A stretch of 64,000 nt of DNA from contig OX621257.1 of the NCBI GenBank assembly GCA_951640165.1, positions 15,325,201 to 15,389,200 on the forward strand, written 5' to 3'. Under the pieces are notes generated by a model. The model did not search any database. It was not told the DNA's origin and saw nothing but the letters and a program-made list of their open reading frames with translations. This document shows positions 41,626-52,078 of this stretch, piece after piece; positions within the stretch are counted from its first letter, which is position 1, and every line of letters starts with the position of its first letter. The DNA comes from Pseudoips prasinana. Its lineage: Eukaryota; Arthropoda; Insecta; Lepidoptera; Nolidae. Both the position numbers and the translations under genes were made by a program.

Positions 41626-42704
41626 ATAATCATAATATATAAAATAAGAAAAAAGGAGCCGTTTAAAATAATCCAGCCTTATAATCTACCGCTTATATAG
41701 ATCCCTGAATAGGAATTAAATGTGAAAATAGAGGTGGAAACAAAAAAATACGAAAAAATACATTCATATAAATGATAACTGGCGTAAAATGTATGAAAAG
41801 GTTCATCCAACATTATATACTCAACTCAGGTTAAAGGCTTTTACACTAGTCTAGAATTTAACCTTGTATTAACACTTTTCCAGTTGAACTGCTGATAGAG
41901 CAAGAATACAATGCTTTACAACAAGATTCTACAAATGGCGGCTTATTGTATCCTGACTACCTGTAACTAACTTATATACCAATGTTACGTGTCTGGGTTA
42001 TGTTATGTGAAATTTATTCATTTGATTAGTTTTTAATTCGTTTATGCCATTCATTATTAATTAAAAACTTTCAATGTGTCACATACTATTGTACCTACGT
42101 TAAATAATCCTTAAATTACTATAGCTACGCATGTATAAAAGTCATTAAGTAGCGTGCCTTGAAAACACAATTGATGATACGTAAAATAATGTACAATTTT
42201 TTGTCTTTCTTGCATGGCAAGAATCGTTTATTATTATTTCAGGATCTTGTACTTTAATTTTTAATTTAATGGTTTGGTTATGTTAAATTCTAAATCTAAA
42301 ATTTTCTTATAAACTTTAACACACAAATAACACTTTTTGAGATGGCCCAGGGATTTAAACTCACATTAACCATAGTTGAACACGCTAGGCCAATTAGACA
42401 TACATAACTTCTATATTCTTTATTTACAAAAGAATAAATTACAACCCAAAAATCGTTTGTATACATAAAGATAAATGTAATTTTACACCATACGATCCAA
42501 ACGGCCCCCAAGAGATAAGACAGAGTCGTTGTGGGCGCTAAAAGGGTTTATACGTTCGCAGCTATTGTTCACGATTTAATTATCAAGGGACCCAGATTGT
42601 TTGTATCCATTATTATGCTATGAACTCATTTGTTCTGATTTTCCATCGACACATGGGTTTCTATTTTTAAAACAGTATACGGGCAGGCGAAAGAAACAAT
42701 AATA
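41626..42704. other. Non-coding stretch
   Basis: AT-rich, with no gene or repeat that I can name. Confidence 0.4.
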
Positions 42705-42955
42705 TCCTAGCACATTATCACACACGGCCAACTGATCCCAAACTAAGCAAGGCTTGTACTATAACCCAGATAACCGATTTATTACATACCTATATGTACT
42801 ACTTTTCTTTTGTAAATACATACTTATGTATATAATTACACACAGACTCAGGACAAACAAACGTGTTCATGAACTCAAATTACTGTCCTTGGTGGGAATC
42901 GTACCCACGACCTGCGGCGTGAATGGCAAACATATACCAACGACGCCAACTGCTT
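42705..42955 (-). repeat. SINE (family A), antisense
   Basis: CACACGGCCAACTGATCCCAA, ACACAGACTCAGGACAAAC and GGTGGGAATCGTACCCACG match the complement of the family A tail, body and B box. Confidence 0.72.
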
Positions 42956-43552
42956 TTTAAATAATAATAAAATAAAAAGTATATGTTTTTTCTTATTTTT
43001 ATAACATTATTCACAACGTAAAACGTAAATCTAACATCAAAAATTGGAATATAAAATAATAAACTTAAAAACTGCAATTAGAAATTGGTAGTGCTTTTTT
43101 GAGATATTTTGCAATCGATTACTGACAAATGAACAAACAAAACAGACGGTTAGAGAAGACGAAAACCATAAATATGGAAACCAAAAATGACTATAAGTGG
43201 CATATGAATCACAGGTACACTAACATAATGGCTTTGTATGATCTGTGTAATGTGACCAACATCCGGACACCGGGTATATCCTTATATTGCTGTTAGCACA
43301 AGACCAAAAATTCTTTCCTTGTCCCACCTTAGAAAACGAACCCATAACCCGTAGTTTGAATTGTTTGCTACTGGACGTGGTTAATACTACACAAGATTTT
43401 AAATAAACCTTGACAATTAATAACATCGCAAGATATTGTTAGTCAATGGGCTATTTAACGAAACGAACAGTAACGTTGTAATAATACAAATCAGAAGTAA
43501 ATAAAATTGATAGTTTTGCAACCTGTTAACTTACAGTCATTTGATAATGGTT
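42956..43552. other. Non-coding stretch before the minisatellite
   Basis: No supported feature. Confidence 0.4.
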
Positions 43553-44530
43553 ATTGAGCAATGTCAAACTACTGGGCAGGCATACTAATAGTGGAGTTAC
43601 CACTGACTTTACGATACAGTAAATTTAACTATTTATTAGTTTTGTTCGTATTCATTAGACAAAAGTCATTGAGCAATGTCAAAGGCCTACTGAGCAGGCA
43701 TACTGACAGTAGACTAACCACTGCCTTTACGATACAGTACACCATTTATTAGTTTTGTTCGTATTCAAAGGTCATTGAGCAATGTCAACGGCCTACTGCA
43801 CAAGCATACTGACAGTAGAGTTACCACTGCCTTTACGATATTTATTAGTTTTGTTCGTATTCATTAGACAAAAGTCATTGAGCAATGTCAAAGGCCTACC
43901 GGGCAGGCATACTGATAGTAGAGTTACAACTGCCTTTACGATATTTATTAGTTTTGTTCGTATTCATTAGACAAAAGTCATTGAGCAATGTCATAGGCTT
44001 ACTGCGCAGGCAAACTGACAGTAGATTTACCTCTGCCTTTACGACACAGTAAACCATTTATTAGTTTTGTTCGTATTCATTAGACAAAAGTCATTGAGCT
44101 ATGTCAAAGGCCTACTGGGCAGGCATACTGACAGTAGAGTTACCACTGCCTTTACAATACAGTAAACCATTTATTAGTTTTGTTCGTATTCATTAGACAA
44201 AAGTCATTGAGCAATGTCAAAGGCCTACTGGGTAGGCATACCGACAGTAGAGTTACCACTGCCTTTACAATACAGTAAACCATTTATTAGTTTTGTTCGT
44301 ATTCATTAGACAAAAGTCATTGAGCAATGTCAAAGGCCTACTGGGTAGGCATACCGACAGTAGAGTTACCACTGCCTTTACAATACAGTAAACCATTTAT
44401 TAGTTTTCTTCGTATTTATTAGACAAAAGTCATTGAGCAATGTCAAAGGCCTACCGGGCAGGCATACTAACAGTAGTGCTATCACTGCCTTTACGATACA
44501 TTAAACCATTTATCAGTTTTGGTCGTATTA
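43553..44530 (+). repeat. Minisatellite, nine units of 103-115 bp
   Basis: Units start ATTGAGCAATGTCA at about 43553, 43668, 43774, 43877, 43980, 44093, 44206, 44319 and 44432. Each holds GGCCTACTGGGCAGGCATACT, a CTGCCTTTACGATACAGTA-like segment and TTATTAGTTTTGTTCGTATT. The later units keep a constant 113-bp spacing, and units 3-5 lack about 10 bp (103-106). Outer units are more diverged, the usual picture of unequal exchange within an array. Confidence 0.93.
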
Positions 44531-45114
44531 TATATCTTTCCTGATAAGACAAAACCCTAAATACAAGAAAATGGAGACAAACATTCTATGATACAAATAT
44601 ATAATAAAAAACGTTCTGGGGAAAAGCATTACATGAAACAATATTTAGGAACATATCCAATTTATTTTGGCTCGGTCAAGACCCAAATGATGATCACATT
44701 TTCTTCAAATCGGTCAAGCCATGTACGTTGACGATTTCCGTTGAGGTATATAAAACAAAAAATAATCTTTTTAGGCTTGCTGTAACAAATAATCGGATTA
44801 AAAGATTTCTGCCCTTGTCAGTTATATTTCGAGGAAAATCAATCTAAGCGCCGTGTAATCTTTCCTTGCTTGAGGTTTTATCATTTTACTTTTCACTTAT
44901 CTGAGGTAAGTAAGTACACTTAAACTTACTTACCTAAGATGAGTCAAGTATACACTATTTATGTTACACTTATACTTATATACTTACGAGCCGTGTGGTT
45001 TCCGGTCCAGAAATAATTAAAGGCCCACTCCATTCCATCCTGTGGGTTTATTTCATTAAAAGATTTAATCTAATAAGTAGGATTATAAAAGTTCAACTAA
45101 AAGGCAACTTTTTA
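44531..45114. other. Non-coding stretch with a hairpin
   Basis: An inverted repeat lies at about 44894-44945, with arms ACTTATCTGAGGTAAGTAAG and CTTACTTACCTAAGATGAGT around a 10-nt centre. I see no gene. Confidence 0.5.
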
Positions 45115-45650
45115 GGGTTCCGTAGCCAAATGGCAAAAAACGGAACCCTTATAGATTCGTCATGTCTGTCAGTCTGTCCATCCGTTTTTTTCGGAAACTA
45201 TAAGGGCTATAATGTTGAAACTTTGTAAGTAGAATTCTGTGAACCACATGAAAATTTTCACACAAAAATAGAAAAAACAATCAATTTTGGGGGTTGCATG
45301 GAACTGAAACTCAAAATATCAAACCCATACATGTGGGGTTTCTATGGGTAGGTCTTCAAAAATGATATTGAGATTTCTAATATCTTCTAAACTGAATAAT
45401 TTTGCGCGAGAGACTTTCAAAGTGGTTAAAATCAGCCCCCCCCCCCACACCTGTAACTTCTAAAATAGGAGAATGATAAAACTAAAAAAAATATATGAAG
45501 TACTTCCACCGAAAATTTGGTTGAACAAGATCTAGTAAGCAGTTTTTTAATACGTCATAAATCGTAAACCGCAATTTACCTTTTATTCAATAAACTCAAA
45601 TATAAAAGAAAACATATTATGTTACTTGCTGCTACGGAACCCTTCATGGG
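45115..45650 (+). repeat. Interspersed repeat bounded by GGGTTCCGTAGC / GCTACGGAACCC
   Basis: It starts AGGGTTCCGTAGCCAAATGG, includes GTCATGTCTGTCAGTCTGTC, and ends GCTACGGAACCCTTCATGGG with a trailing GTCCGACTCGCACTTGGC. I recognise this as a widespread insect repeat. The short inverted ends could be terminal repeats of a DNA element or coincidental. An 11-12 C run lies near 45436. Confidence 0.6.
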
Positions 45651-45833
45651 CGTGTCCGACTCGCACTTGGCTGGTTTTTATCTCTATGTCGACATCCATA
45701 AAAAAATATTTTCTCATTAGACTAGAGAAGTGTTTTCTTTATAAGCTTGAATTAAAAAAATACTTGGCTTAAATTAATTATCATCGTTTATTAAGGCTAG
45801 TTTTTAAGGCTTTTATAAACATATGTATTTCTT

Positions 45834-46626
45834 ATATACTGTGGACACGGGTCTCATCGCGATAAATATTTAGGTAAATCATTACCTTGTTTACCCGACG
45901 TTTCGGCATGGATTGCACCAGCCGTGGTCACGGGTCGACTGGTGTGGCTCGGCAGCGTCGTCTCCGTGAAGCTCGGGTTTCGGTATCTACCCTCGCATGG
46001 TCTTGATATTTTTCATTTTCCTTTACGAAACTGTCGGTACACACGACAAAGGCCAAACTAAAAGGTCTATTGCTGAAAGGGCCAAAGAACATATCGCAGC
46101 TGTCAGGAACCGACAGGTTAATAAATCAGCAATAGCTGAGCACGTAGTCGACACAGGATCCCAACACTGGATTACAAATTTACACAAGCCACAGGTCCTC
46201 TCCACCGATCGTCACTATTACTCCAGAATAGTACGTGAAGCGGTTGAAATAAAGAAACATATGAATTTCAACCGGGAGGACGGATACCGCCTCTCACCAT
46301 CTTGGAATCCTGTAATAACGAAGTGCCATCGTCGCGTAACCAACGTAGTGCGCCCGGGCGCTGATGTCATTAGTGTCGTGTGTACCGACAGTTTCGTAAA
46401 GGAAAATGAAAAATATCAAGACCATGCGAGGGTAGATACCGAAACCCGAGCTTCACGGAGACGACGCTGCCGAGCCACACCAGTCGACCCGTGACCACGG
46501 CTGGTGCAATCCATGCCGAAACGTCGGGTAAACAAGGTAATGATTTACCTAAATATTTATCGCGATGAGACCCGTGTCCACAGTATATAAAAAATGTGTA
46601 CAAATCGCGAAAGTTTAAAAACATTA
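45834..46626 (+). mobile_element. Penelope-like element, fold-back copy
   Basis: A perfect 13-bp direct repeat ATATGTATTTCTT (45821-45833 and 46627-46639) flanks the insertion. Inside, a left arm (about 45834-46048) is the reverse complement of a right arm (about 46374-46590). Between them lies part of the GIY-YIG endonuclease end of a Penelope-like retroelement. A 36-bp tail (ATGTGTACAAATCGCG and following) is found only at the right end, so that is the true 3' end. The left arm looks like a 5' inversion of the 3' region. A second, shorter copy lies at 49616. Confidence 0.83.
46049..46494 (+). pseudogene. Penelope-like GIY-YIG endonuclease, C-terminal part
   Basis: The frame reads GQTKRSIAERAKEHIAAV, KSAIAEHVVDTGSQHW, YYSRIVREAVEIKKH and NREDGYRLSPSWNPVI. 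These are the typical residues after the GIY-YIG motif in the endonuclease of Penelope-like elements. The GIY-YIG tyrosines and all reverse transcriptase are missing because the copy is truncated. The frame continues upstream into the inverted left arm only by chance. The last 40 residues lie in the right arm and are rich in arginine. Confidence 0.75.
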
Positions 46627-46949
46627 ATATGTATTTCTTTTCTCCATTAATAAAGTTATACTTAAGTGCTGACGACATATTGTAAAGTGGAACACAGGTT
46701 TCTGTGCCACGTCCAAAAAACAAACTTTTGTTATTTTTGCTCAATAAATATATAAAAAATCATTGTTTTTTAATATCCAACCCCTAGAATAATAAAATAA
46801 ACGTTAATTTATCTATCATCCTGTGAATTAAATCGTATTGACTTATCTGATGGATGTTTATGGAAGCATCAAAACCACAGGTTTTTTTTTAAATTGGGGA
46901 CGTTGAGAACGTTTCCAATTTTGCCAGAAAGAGCAAGGCGGAAGTACCT

Positions 46950-47090
46950 ACCCTAAACCGGCGAGCATGTATGAAGATTATAATGCCAGTAATCGAGGCA
47001 AAAGAGGTGTGCAAAGATCGTGACTAATGGAAATCCGTTGTCTCTGCCTACCCTCTGGGAAACAAGCGTGAGTCTATGTATGTAGGAAGG
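46950..47090 (+). repeat. Interspersed repeat (family H)
   Basis: The complement of the block at 16190 and 47395: AATGCCAGTAATCGAGGC, CCGTTGTCTCTGCCTACCC, GGGAAACAAGCGTGAGTC. Confidence 0.58.
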
Positions 47091-47096
47091 TACTAA

Positions 47097-47350
47097 TAAT
47101 AATAATATCCTGGGACATTATATACACATATGCCATCTGATCCCAAACTAAACAGAACTTGTACCTACTATGGAAACCAAATAACTGATATACTATTATT
47201 CTTTTGTAAATACGTAGTTATATAGATAATTAATTACACCCAGACTCAGGACAAATAGACATGTTCATGCACACAAATATCTGTCCTGGGTGGGAATCGA
47301 ACTCCGACCTTCGGCGTTATAGGCAAGTATCTACCAACCACGGCAACCGG
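47097..47350 (-). repeat. SINE (family A), antisense
   Basis: Begins near TCCTGGGACATTATATACAC, includes ACACCCAGACTCAGGACAAAT, and ends in the complement of the B box (GGTGGGAATCGAAC). Confidence 0.75.
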
Positions 47351-47394
47351 CAAGTATTATTGAGAAACCTTTTTCATTAATGTACATACATACA

Positions 47395-47510
47395 TACATA
47401 GACTCACGCCTGTTTCCCAGAGGGGTAGGCAGAGACAACGGATTTCCATTTGTCACGATCTTTGCACACGTCTTTTGCCTCGATTACTGTCATTATATTC
47501 TTCATACATT
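47395..47510 (-). repeat. Interspersed repeat (family H)
   Basis: GACTCACGCCTGTTTCCCAG and TTTGCCTCGATTACTGTCATT, nearly the same as 16190-16310. Confidence 0.58.
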
Positions 47511-47654
47511 AATGTAATATGTATTTATAGTTCTGAATCTCAGTTGAATGGGAAAATGTCCCTATTTTGGAATGACATGATATAAAGTACGTGACGAGCA
47601 TTAAGTCTGTTTTGTATTACAAATGTTTATACATAAAAAGGGTATTATATTTAC

Positions 47655-48005
47655 CAACTAAGTGCTGCGTTGGTCTAACGATAGCGTATTCACCCGCAGA
47701 GAACGAGATCCTAAGATTAAATCCCGGGTCGGGCCAAAAGAGATTTTGGGACTTTTGTGTAAAAAGAAAATCTTCTCAGCATCAGCCCGAAATCTGGGAG
47801 TTGCCGATAGGTATTATACTTCCGTGCCTCTGACAGCACGTAAAGCCGTCGGTCCTGTACCTGGCCTCTTTTATGTCGTGTCGCTAGGCATCCCATCGGA
47901 TCAAGAGAGTGATGGAATAGAAAGTGCTCCTGTGTTTGCGCACACACTTGTGCACTATAAAATGTCTCGCGCAGATGACTAATCTCTATTGAGACTGGCC
48001 GCCGT
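47655..48005 (+). repeat. SINE with tRNA-like head (family E)
   Basis: A head with GCGTTGGTCTAACGATAGCG and TTAAATCCCGGGTCGGGCC, a body with GCACGTAAAGCCGTCGGTCC, CATCCCATCGGATCAAGAG and GTGCACTATAAAATGTCTCGC, and an end with GACTGGCCGCCGTGGCCGG, then (TTAC)n. This is a full-length lepidopteran SINE by its layout. The (TTAC)n end resembles the tail of the LINE at 50.6-55.3 kb, a possible source of its retrotransposition enzyme. Confidence 0.78.
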
Positions 48006-48039
48006 GGCCGGAATTAAGCTTACTTACTTACTTATCGTA

Positions 48040-48290
48040 TGAGCAGTGGTTACCTTAGTGTCAGAGTTCTCCAGGCCGCCCAGTAGGCCTTTGACATGGC
48101 TTAACGACTGTTGTCTAATGACTACAACCGGGACCGACAGCTTAACGTGTCCTCCGAAGCACGGAGACGCTAAGAAATTAAACCACCTTGGCGGTCACCC
48201 ATCTATAGACTGACCGCGAGCCTAGTTACTTAACGTCGTCAATCGCTTACGGACCGGTGAGAGCATTTAGCTATGAGCTAGGAGGACATT
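48040..48290 (+). repeat. Interspersed repeat (family F)
   Basis: GTATGAGCAGTGGTTACC, CAACCGGGACCGACAGC, CCGAAGCACGGAGACGC, GGCGGTCACCCATCTATAG and a final CTATGAGC. Copies also at 25545, 40433 (reverse), 49020 and 59015. No coding capacity; class unknown. (TTAC)-like bases border several copies. Confidence 0.65.
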
Positions 48291-48690
48291 ATTTTACAAA
48301 GGTAAATGTTCTGGTCGGTACGTAAACTTTCATAGAATAACAAAATAATTATGTAAATCACCTACTCCCTATTCAGCGAATTATCCTCCGAAATAACGAA
48401 GTCTGTGTTTTTATTCACTTCACGAGGCAATAATACTTGAGGAGTCAATTGACCGTTTCAGTAAGGGCGTTCTGTAAATGTTCGCAGTTATTTTTCAATG
48501 TAGGTATGAAAGCCGTCATGTGAAGGCAGTAACTAAGTTGGAAAGCCCTAATTTACGTAAATCTTGTCATGTAATGGGAATAAATGTAATTTAATATATC
48601 ATGTAATATAAATATTAGTAATATTTTGTTATAAAGATAAAATAGTTGCTGTACGGAGACTCGATCCTACAGTCAAACCGGTAACACATC
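48291..48690. other. Non-coding stretch
   Basis: No supported feature. Confidence 0.4.
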
Positions 48691-48696
48691 ATCATT

Positions 48697-48960
48697 TCAG
48701 TCGAAAGACGTCCACTGTTGGACAAAGGCCTCCCCGAAAGATCTCCACAATTGCCGTTCTTGCGCTATTCGCATCCAGCAGTTTCCAGCGACCCGCACAA
48801 GATCATCGGTCCATCTTGTAGGGGGCCTGCCCACGCTGCGTCTTCCAGTTACTGGTCGCCACTAGAGAACCGTTCTGCCCCAACGTCCGTCGGTTCTACG
48901 AGCTATGTGCCCCGCCCACTGTCACTTAAGTTTTGCAATTCTTCGAGCTATGTCGGTGAC
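48697..48960 (-). repeat. LINE 3'-end fragment, antisense
   Basis: The complement of the C-terminal coding end of the LINE at 38 kb: GTCGAAAGACGTCCACTG, ATCTCCACAATTGCCG, CCATCTTGTAGGGGGCCTGCC, CTATGTGCCCCGCCCACTG. Confidence 0.75.
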
Positions 48961-49019
48961 ATATGTATGCATATACCATGTTAAAATATATTTGTGAAAT
49001 AAATACTTTCTTACTTATC

Positions 49020-49275
49020 GTATCGGTAGTGGTAACCCTAGTGTCAGAGTTGCTCAAGCCGCCCAGTAGGCCTCTGACATGGCTTAACGGCTGTTGTCTA
49101 ATGGCTACAACCGGGACCGATAGCTTAACGTGCCCTCCGAAGCACGGAGACGCTCAGAAATTAAACTACTTTTGCGGTCACCCATCTACGGACTGACCGC
49201 GAGCCTAGTTGCTTAACCTCGCCGATCACTTACGTACCGGCGAGAGCATCTGGCTATGAGCGCCTCGTAAAATAA
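49020..49275 (+). repeat. Interspersed repeat (family F)
   Basis: Close to the copy at 48040 in the same orientation, about 970 bp away: GTGTCAGAGTTGCTCAAGCC, CTCCGAAGCACGGAGACGC, CTGACCGCGAGCCTAGTTGC. Confidence 0.65.
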
Positions 49276-49319
49276 ATAAAAAAATAAAATACACACCACA
49301 AAACTAACTGCTTGATTCT

Positions 49320-49560
49320 GCTTACGCCGTGTGGTTTCTGGCCTTGAAAGAATAACAGGGCTACCCTATACCATCACGTTGGTGTCGTAAAAGACGAATA
49401 AGGGATACACCAGGTTGGCTGGCAGTATCGCCTCCTGTGTACTAGCTACTGCCTAGCTGCGGCCGCCAACTCGCTTGCCAAGCACGGTGATTAAGTTAAA
49501 CCCCTCCAAATGGCAACTTTATAGAAACCTTTGGGCAGGCCTATGTCAAGCAGTGGTTGA
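49320..49560 (+). repeat. LINE-derived interspersed repeat
   Basis: GCCGTGTGGTTTCTGGCC, TTGGTGTCGTAAAAGACG, AACTCGCTTGCCAAGCACGG and TATGTCAAGCAGTGG. Related to family G and, in the first part, to the leader of the LINE at 10072 (GTGTCGTAAAAGGCGACC). Confidence 0.55.
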
Positions 49561-49615
49561 TATAGAAAGAAAGAAAAAATCATTTATCCATTACCAGAAC
49601 GGACATAACAATGAA

Positions 49616-49757
49616 GTCGACCCGTGACCACGGCTGGTGCAATCCATGCCGAAACGTCGGGTAAACAAGGTAATGATTTACCTAAATATTTATCGCGATG
49701 AGACCCGTGTCCACAGTATATAAAAATGTGTACAAATCGCGAAAGTTTAAAAACATT
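49616..49757 (+). mobile_element. Penelope-like element, strongly 5'-truncated
   Basis: 142 bp from GTCGACCCGTGACCACGG to GTTTAAAAACATT, the 3' end of the element at 45834. A perfect 12-bp direct repeat CATAACAATGAA (49604-49615 and 49758-49769) flanks it. No coding part remains. Confidence 0.88.
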
Positions 49758-49769
49758 CATAACAATGAA

Positions 49770-50642
49770 ATTATACAATAACAGAAAAACAAACAATGAA
49801 AATCTTATACTTAATATACGTTCGTCCGTTCTAGGTGAAAAGGCATCTATCTCAGCATTGGCCGTCGCAATATTGCGACAGCGCTGATATTCTGATAGCG
49901 CCCGACTGTGGGGTCCACGGATAGTTAACCCCCATTACATACTATAATAAAATGAAATGAAATAACAGATATTTGATAAACTAAATACATTAATAATACA
50001 ATTAAAAAGAATTTAATATAGTGAACAAGATAGAAATATGTACCTAAGTATGTCGAAAAAAAAAGCATTAAATCACAAAATAATAATATAAATGAGATTC
50101 ATACAATTTCAATTAGATAAAATAATTTAAATACTAGATGAACATCAAATACATTTCATACACTAACATATGTGATTCTGACTGCTTTAGCGGAGACGTG
50201 GGCAAAAAAATTATAAAACCTGATATGAGGCTGATGATGATACTGCTTACTAGCGAACTAGGCGTATCAGCAGATTCGGGCACCAAGTTTGCTTATTTTT
50301 TATACCGCACAGTATTTTAAGACATGCTCTAAATATAAAATGTATTATATGCCGTCCACATGCTATGTTACCAAAATTGGCACTAGATTGCCACACCAGT
50401 GCTTTGGTTAATTAATTATCTTTATAATTTAATTTGATTCAATGTTTTTTTATTTCATTTCATACTTTTTTTTTTTTTTTTTTTTTTCTTCGAGGGTAGT
50501 TGTATAGTGCACATTGCTGTTAATTAGCTCTATATTTAAAAATAGTTTTAAATAAGAATAACTCATAATTTTACACATTTAATGATATTAATTGAAAGTT
50601 AATACAGTTTACCAACCGGAATAGCATTATCTCCAGTACACA
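49770..50642. other. Non-coding stretch, possibly including the 5' region of the next LINE
   Basis: Contains a poly-T run of about two dozen bases around 50467 and AT-rich sequence. The 5' limit of the LINE that follows is not visible. Confidence 0.4.
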
Positions 50643-51389
50643 ATGGAATCTATTAAGCAGTCCATGAGTGAAATGAGGGAGGAGTTCACAAGGCTAAACA
50701 CACGTATGGGTGCCATTGCTGCTGAATTACAGAAGTCCCCAAGCATCAGTGGATCTGCAAGCACCTCAGGAATGGCCACAGAATTCCAAACTTTCCGGAA
50801 CAATGTTGTTGACATCATGAACAATCTACAGCGGCAGGTTGATCTACTTGCTCAAGATGCTGATCGCCTTGAGATGCGTGGTCGCCGGAAGATTCTCTTG
50901 CTACATGGTGTCACAGAAAATCCCAAGGAAAACATTGAAGAAGTTGTTGCAGGTATTGTTCAGGACAAATTACATATGCCATCATTCTCAACTGGGGACA
51001 TCAAAAGGTGTCACAGGATGGGGAGTTCATCGACTAAGAAGTCTCGCCCAATACTATTTAAGCTGCATGATAGAACACTTCGCGATAAGATCTGGTTTGG
51101 AAAGGCAAAGCTCAAAGGTTCCGGTATCACATTATCGGAGTTTCTGACGAAGATGCGGCACGATCTTTTCATGAAGGTACGTGACAGATATGGAGTAAAT
51201 CGCTCGTTTACTAAGCAGGGTGAAATCTTCTATGTCTCGGAAACGAATGGGGCGCGTAAGAAAATTACATGTCTCGCCGACTTGAATTGTATTCCTTTGG
51301 ATAATACTCTGTCGCAAGAAACTGCCAAGCCGGTCGTATGCACCAAAACCACCAAGCCCAAACGTACAGCTGCGACAAGTAAAAAATGA
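50643..51389 (+). CDS. LINE ORF1 protein (RNA-binding, L1-ORF1-like)
   Basis: It probably coats the element's RNA in a cytoplasmic ribonucleoprotein. The first 85 residues (MESIKQSMSEMREEFTRL onward) have the heptad-like look of a coiled coil. A central domain (about 80-165) starts RKILLLHGVTENPKEN and has IKRCHRMG and RPILFKLHDR, resembling the RRM-type domain of L1 ORF1 proteins. A basic C-terminal part (about 165-248) has GARKKITCLADLNCI and a KPKRTAATSKK tail. There is no zinc knuckle. 248 residues is short for this class, but the order of parts is complete. The start is the first ATG. Confidence 0.8.
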   Translation: MESIKQSMSEMREEFTRLNTRMGAIAAELQKSPSISGSASTSGMATEFQTFRNNVVDIMNNLQRQVDLLAQDADRLEMRGRRKILLLHGVTENPKENIEEVVAGIVQDKLHMPSFSTGDIKRCHRMGSSSTKKSRPILFKLHDRTLRDKIWFGKAKLKGSGITLSEFLTKMRHDLFMKVRDRYGVNRSFTKQGEIFYVSETNGARKKITCLADLNCIPLDNTLSQETAKPVVCTKTTKPKRTAATSKK

Positions 51390-52078
51390 GATTTTTTCTA
51401 ATGTAGCTTCATTCAGTCAGTGTGTTCTTGTTTTTTAGTTAACATTCCAGTTACGTACAAGCTATACGTATGTCACGTTTATAGTTACTTCGAAACTCAA
51501 ACACCCACATTGTGAGTATTATGAATAATCAAAATAGTGCATTTAAACAGGGTAATCATCACAAATTAAAATAATATCTGAGTTACAAATCACCTACTAC
51601 TTGTAATTAATTGTTTGTCTACTTTTAATGTCAGGCAAAGAGTATGTAAGCATACTGTAGCCACGTTTTTTTCGGTCTTTTTAGTTCTTTATCGTCATAA
51701 TTTCGACATTTTAGTCCAAATTGAATTTAAATTGAATTTTGTAAATGAACCATAGTATTTTATATTATATATAATTAAATAGCATTTTAGTACCTTTTCA
51801 TCAAACTTCACATAATAGCTATAATACAGACAGCGTTACTCATGATGACACACTATTTTGATTACTTATATTTTTTATTTTTATTTGCTTGTACTTGGCT
51901 GCACTGCTTATATGTATATAAATAGTTTTAACATTGTAAATGTGATACCTTACAATGCAGCCGGTGGGTGGACTGTGTGACTTTAGTATAAATTGTTTTA
52001 TTGTAAATATTATGACATTATTATAGGTATATATATATTTATTTTATTTTATATAGGTATTTTATATTATATTTTATT
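51390..52078 (+). other. Spacer between LINE ORF1 and ORF2
   Basis: 690 bp, AT-rich, without a frame. Many LINEs have overlapping or closely spaced ORFs, so this gap is long. It may carry a deletion product, a decayed coding part, or signals for internal initiation of ORF2. I see no second retroelement in it. Confidence 0.5.

Noticed and set aside
45997..46048. Extension of the Penelope-like frame into the left arm
   Set aside because: This part is the inverted copy of the 3' region, so the frame is open there by chance.
46480..46530. Hammerhead ribozyme in the Penelope-like element
   Set aside because: Penelope-like elements can carry hammerheads, and CTGGTGC...CCGAAACGTC is suggestive, but the CUGAUGA core is changed at two positions and I could not pair stem I. 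A structure search on the family consensus would decide.
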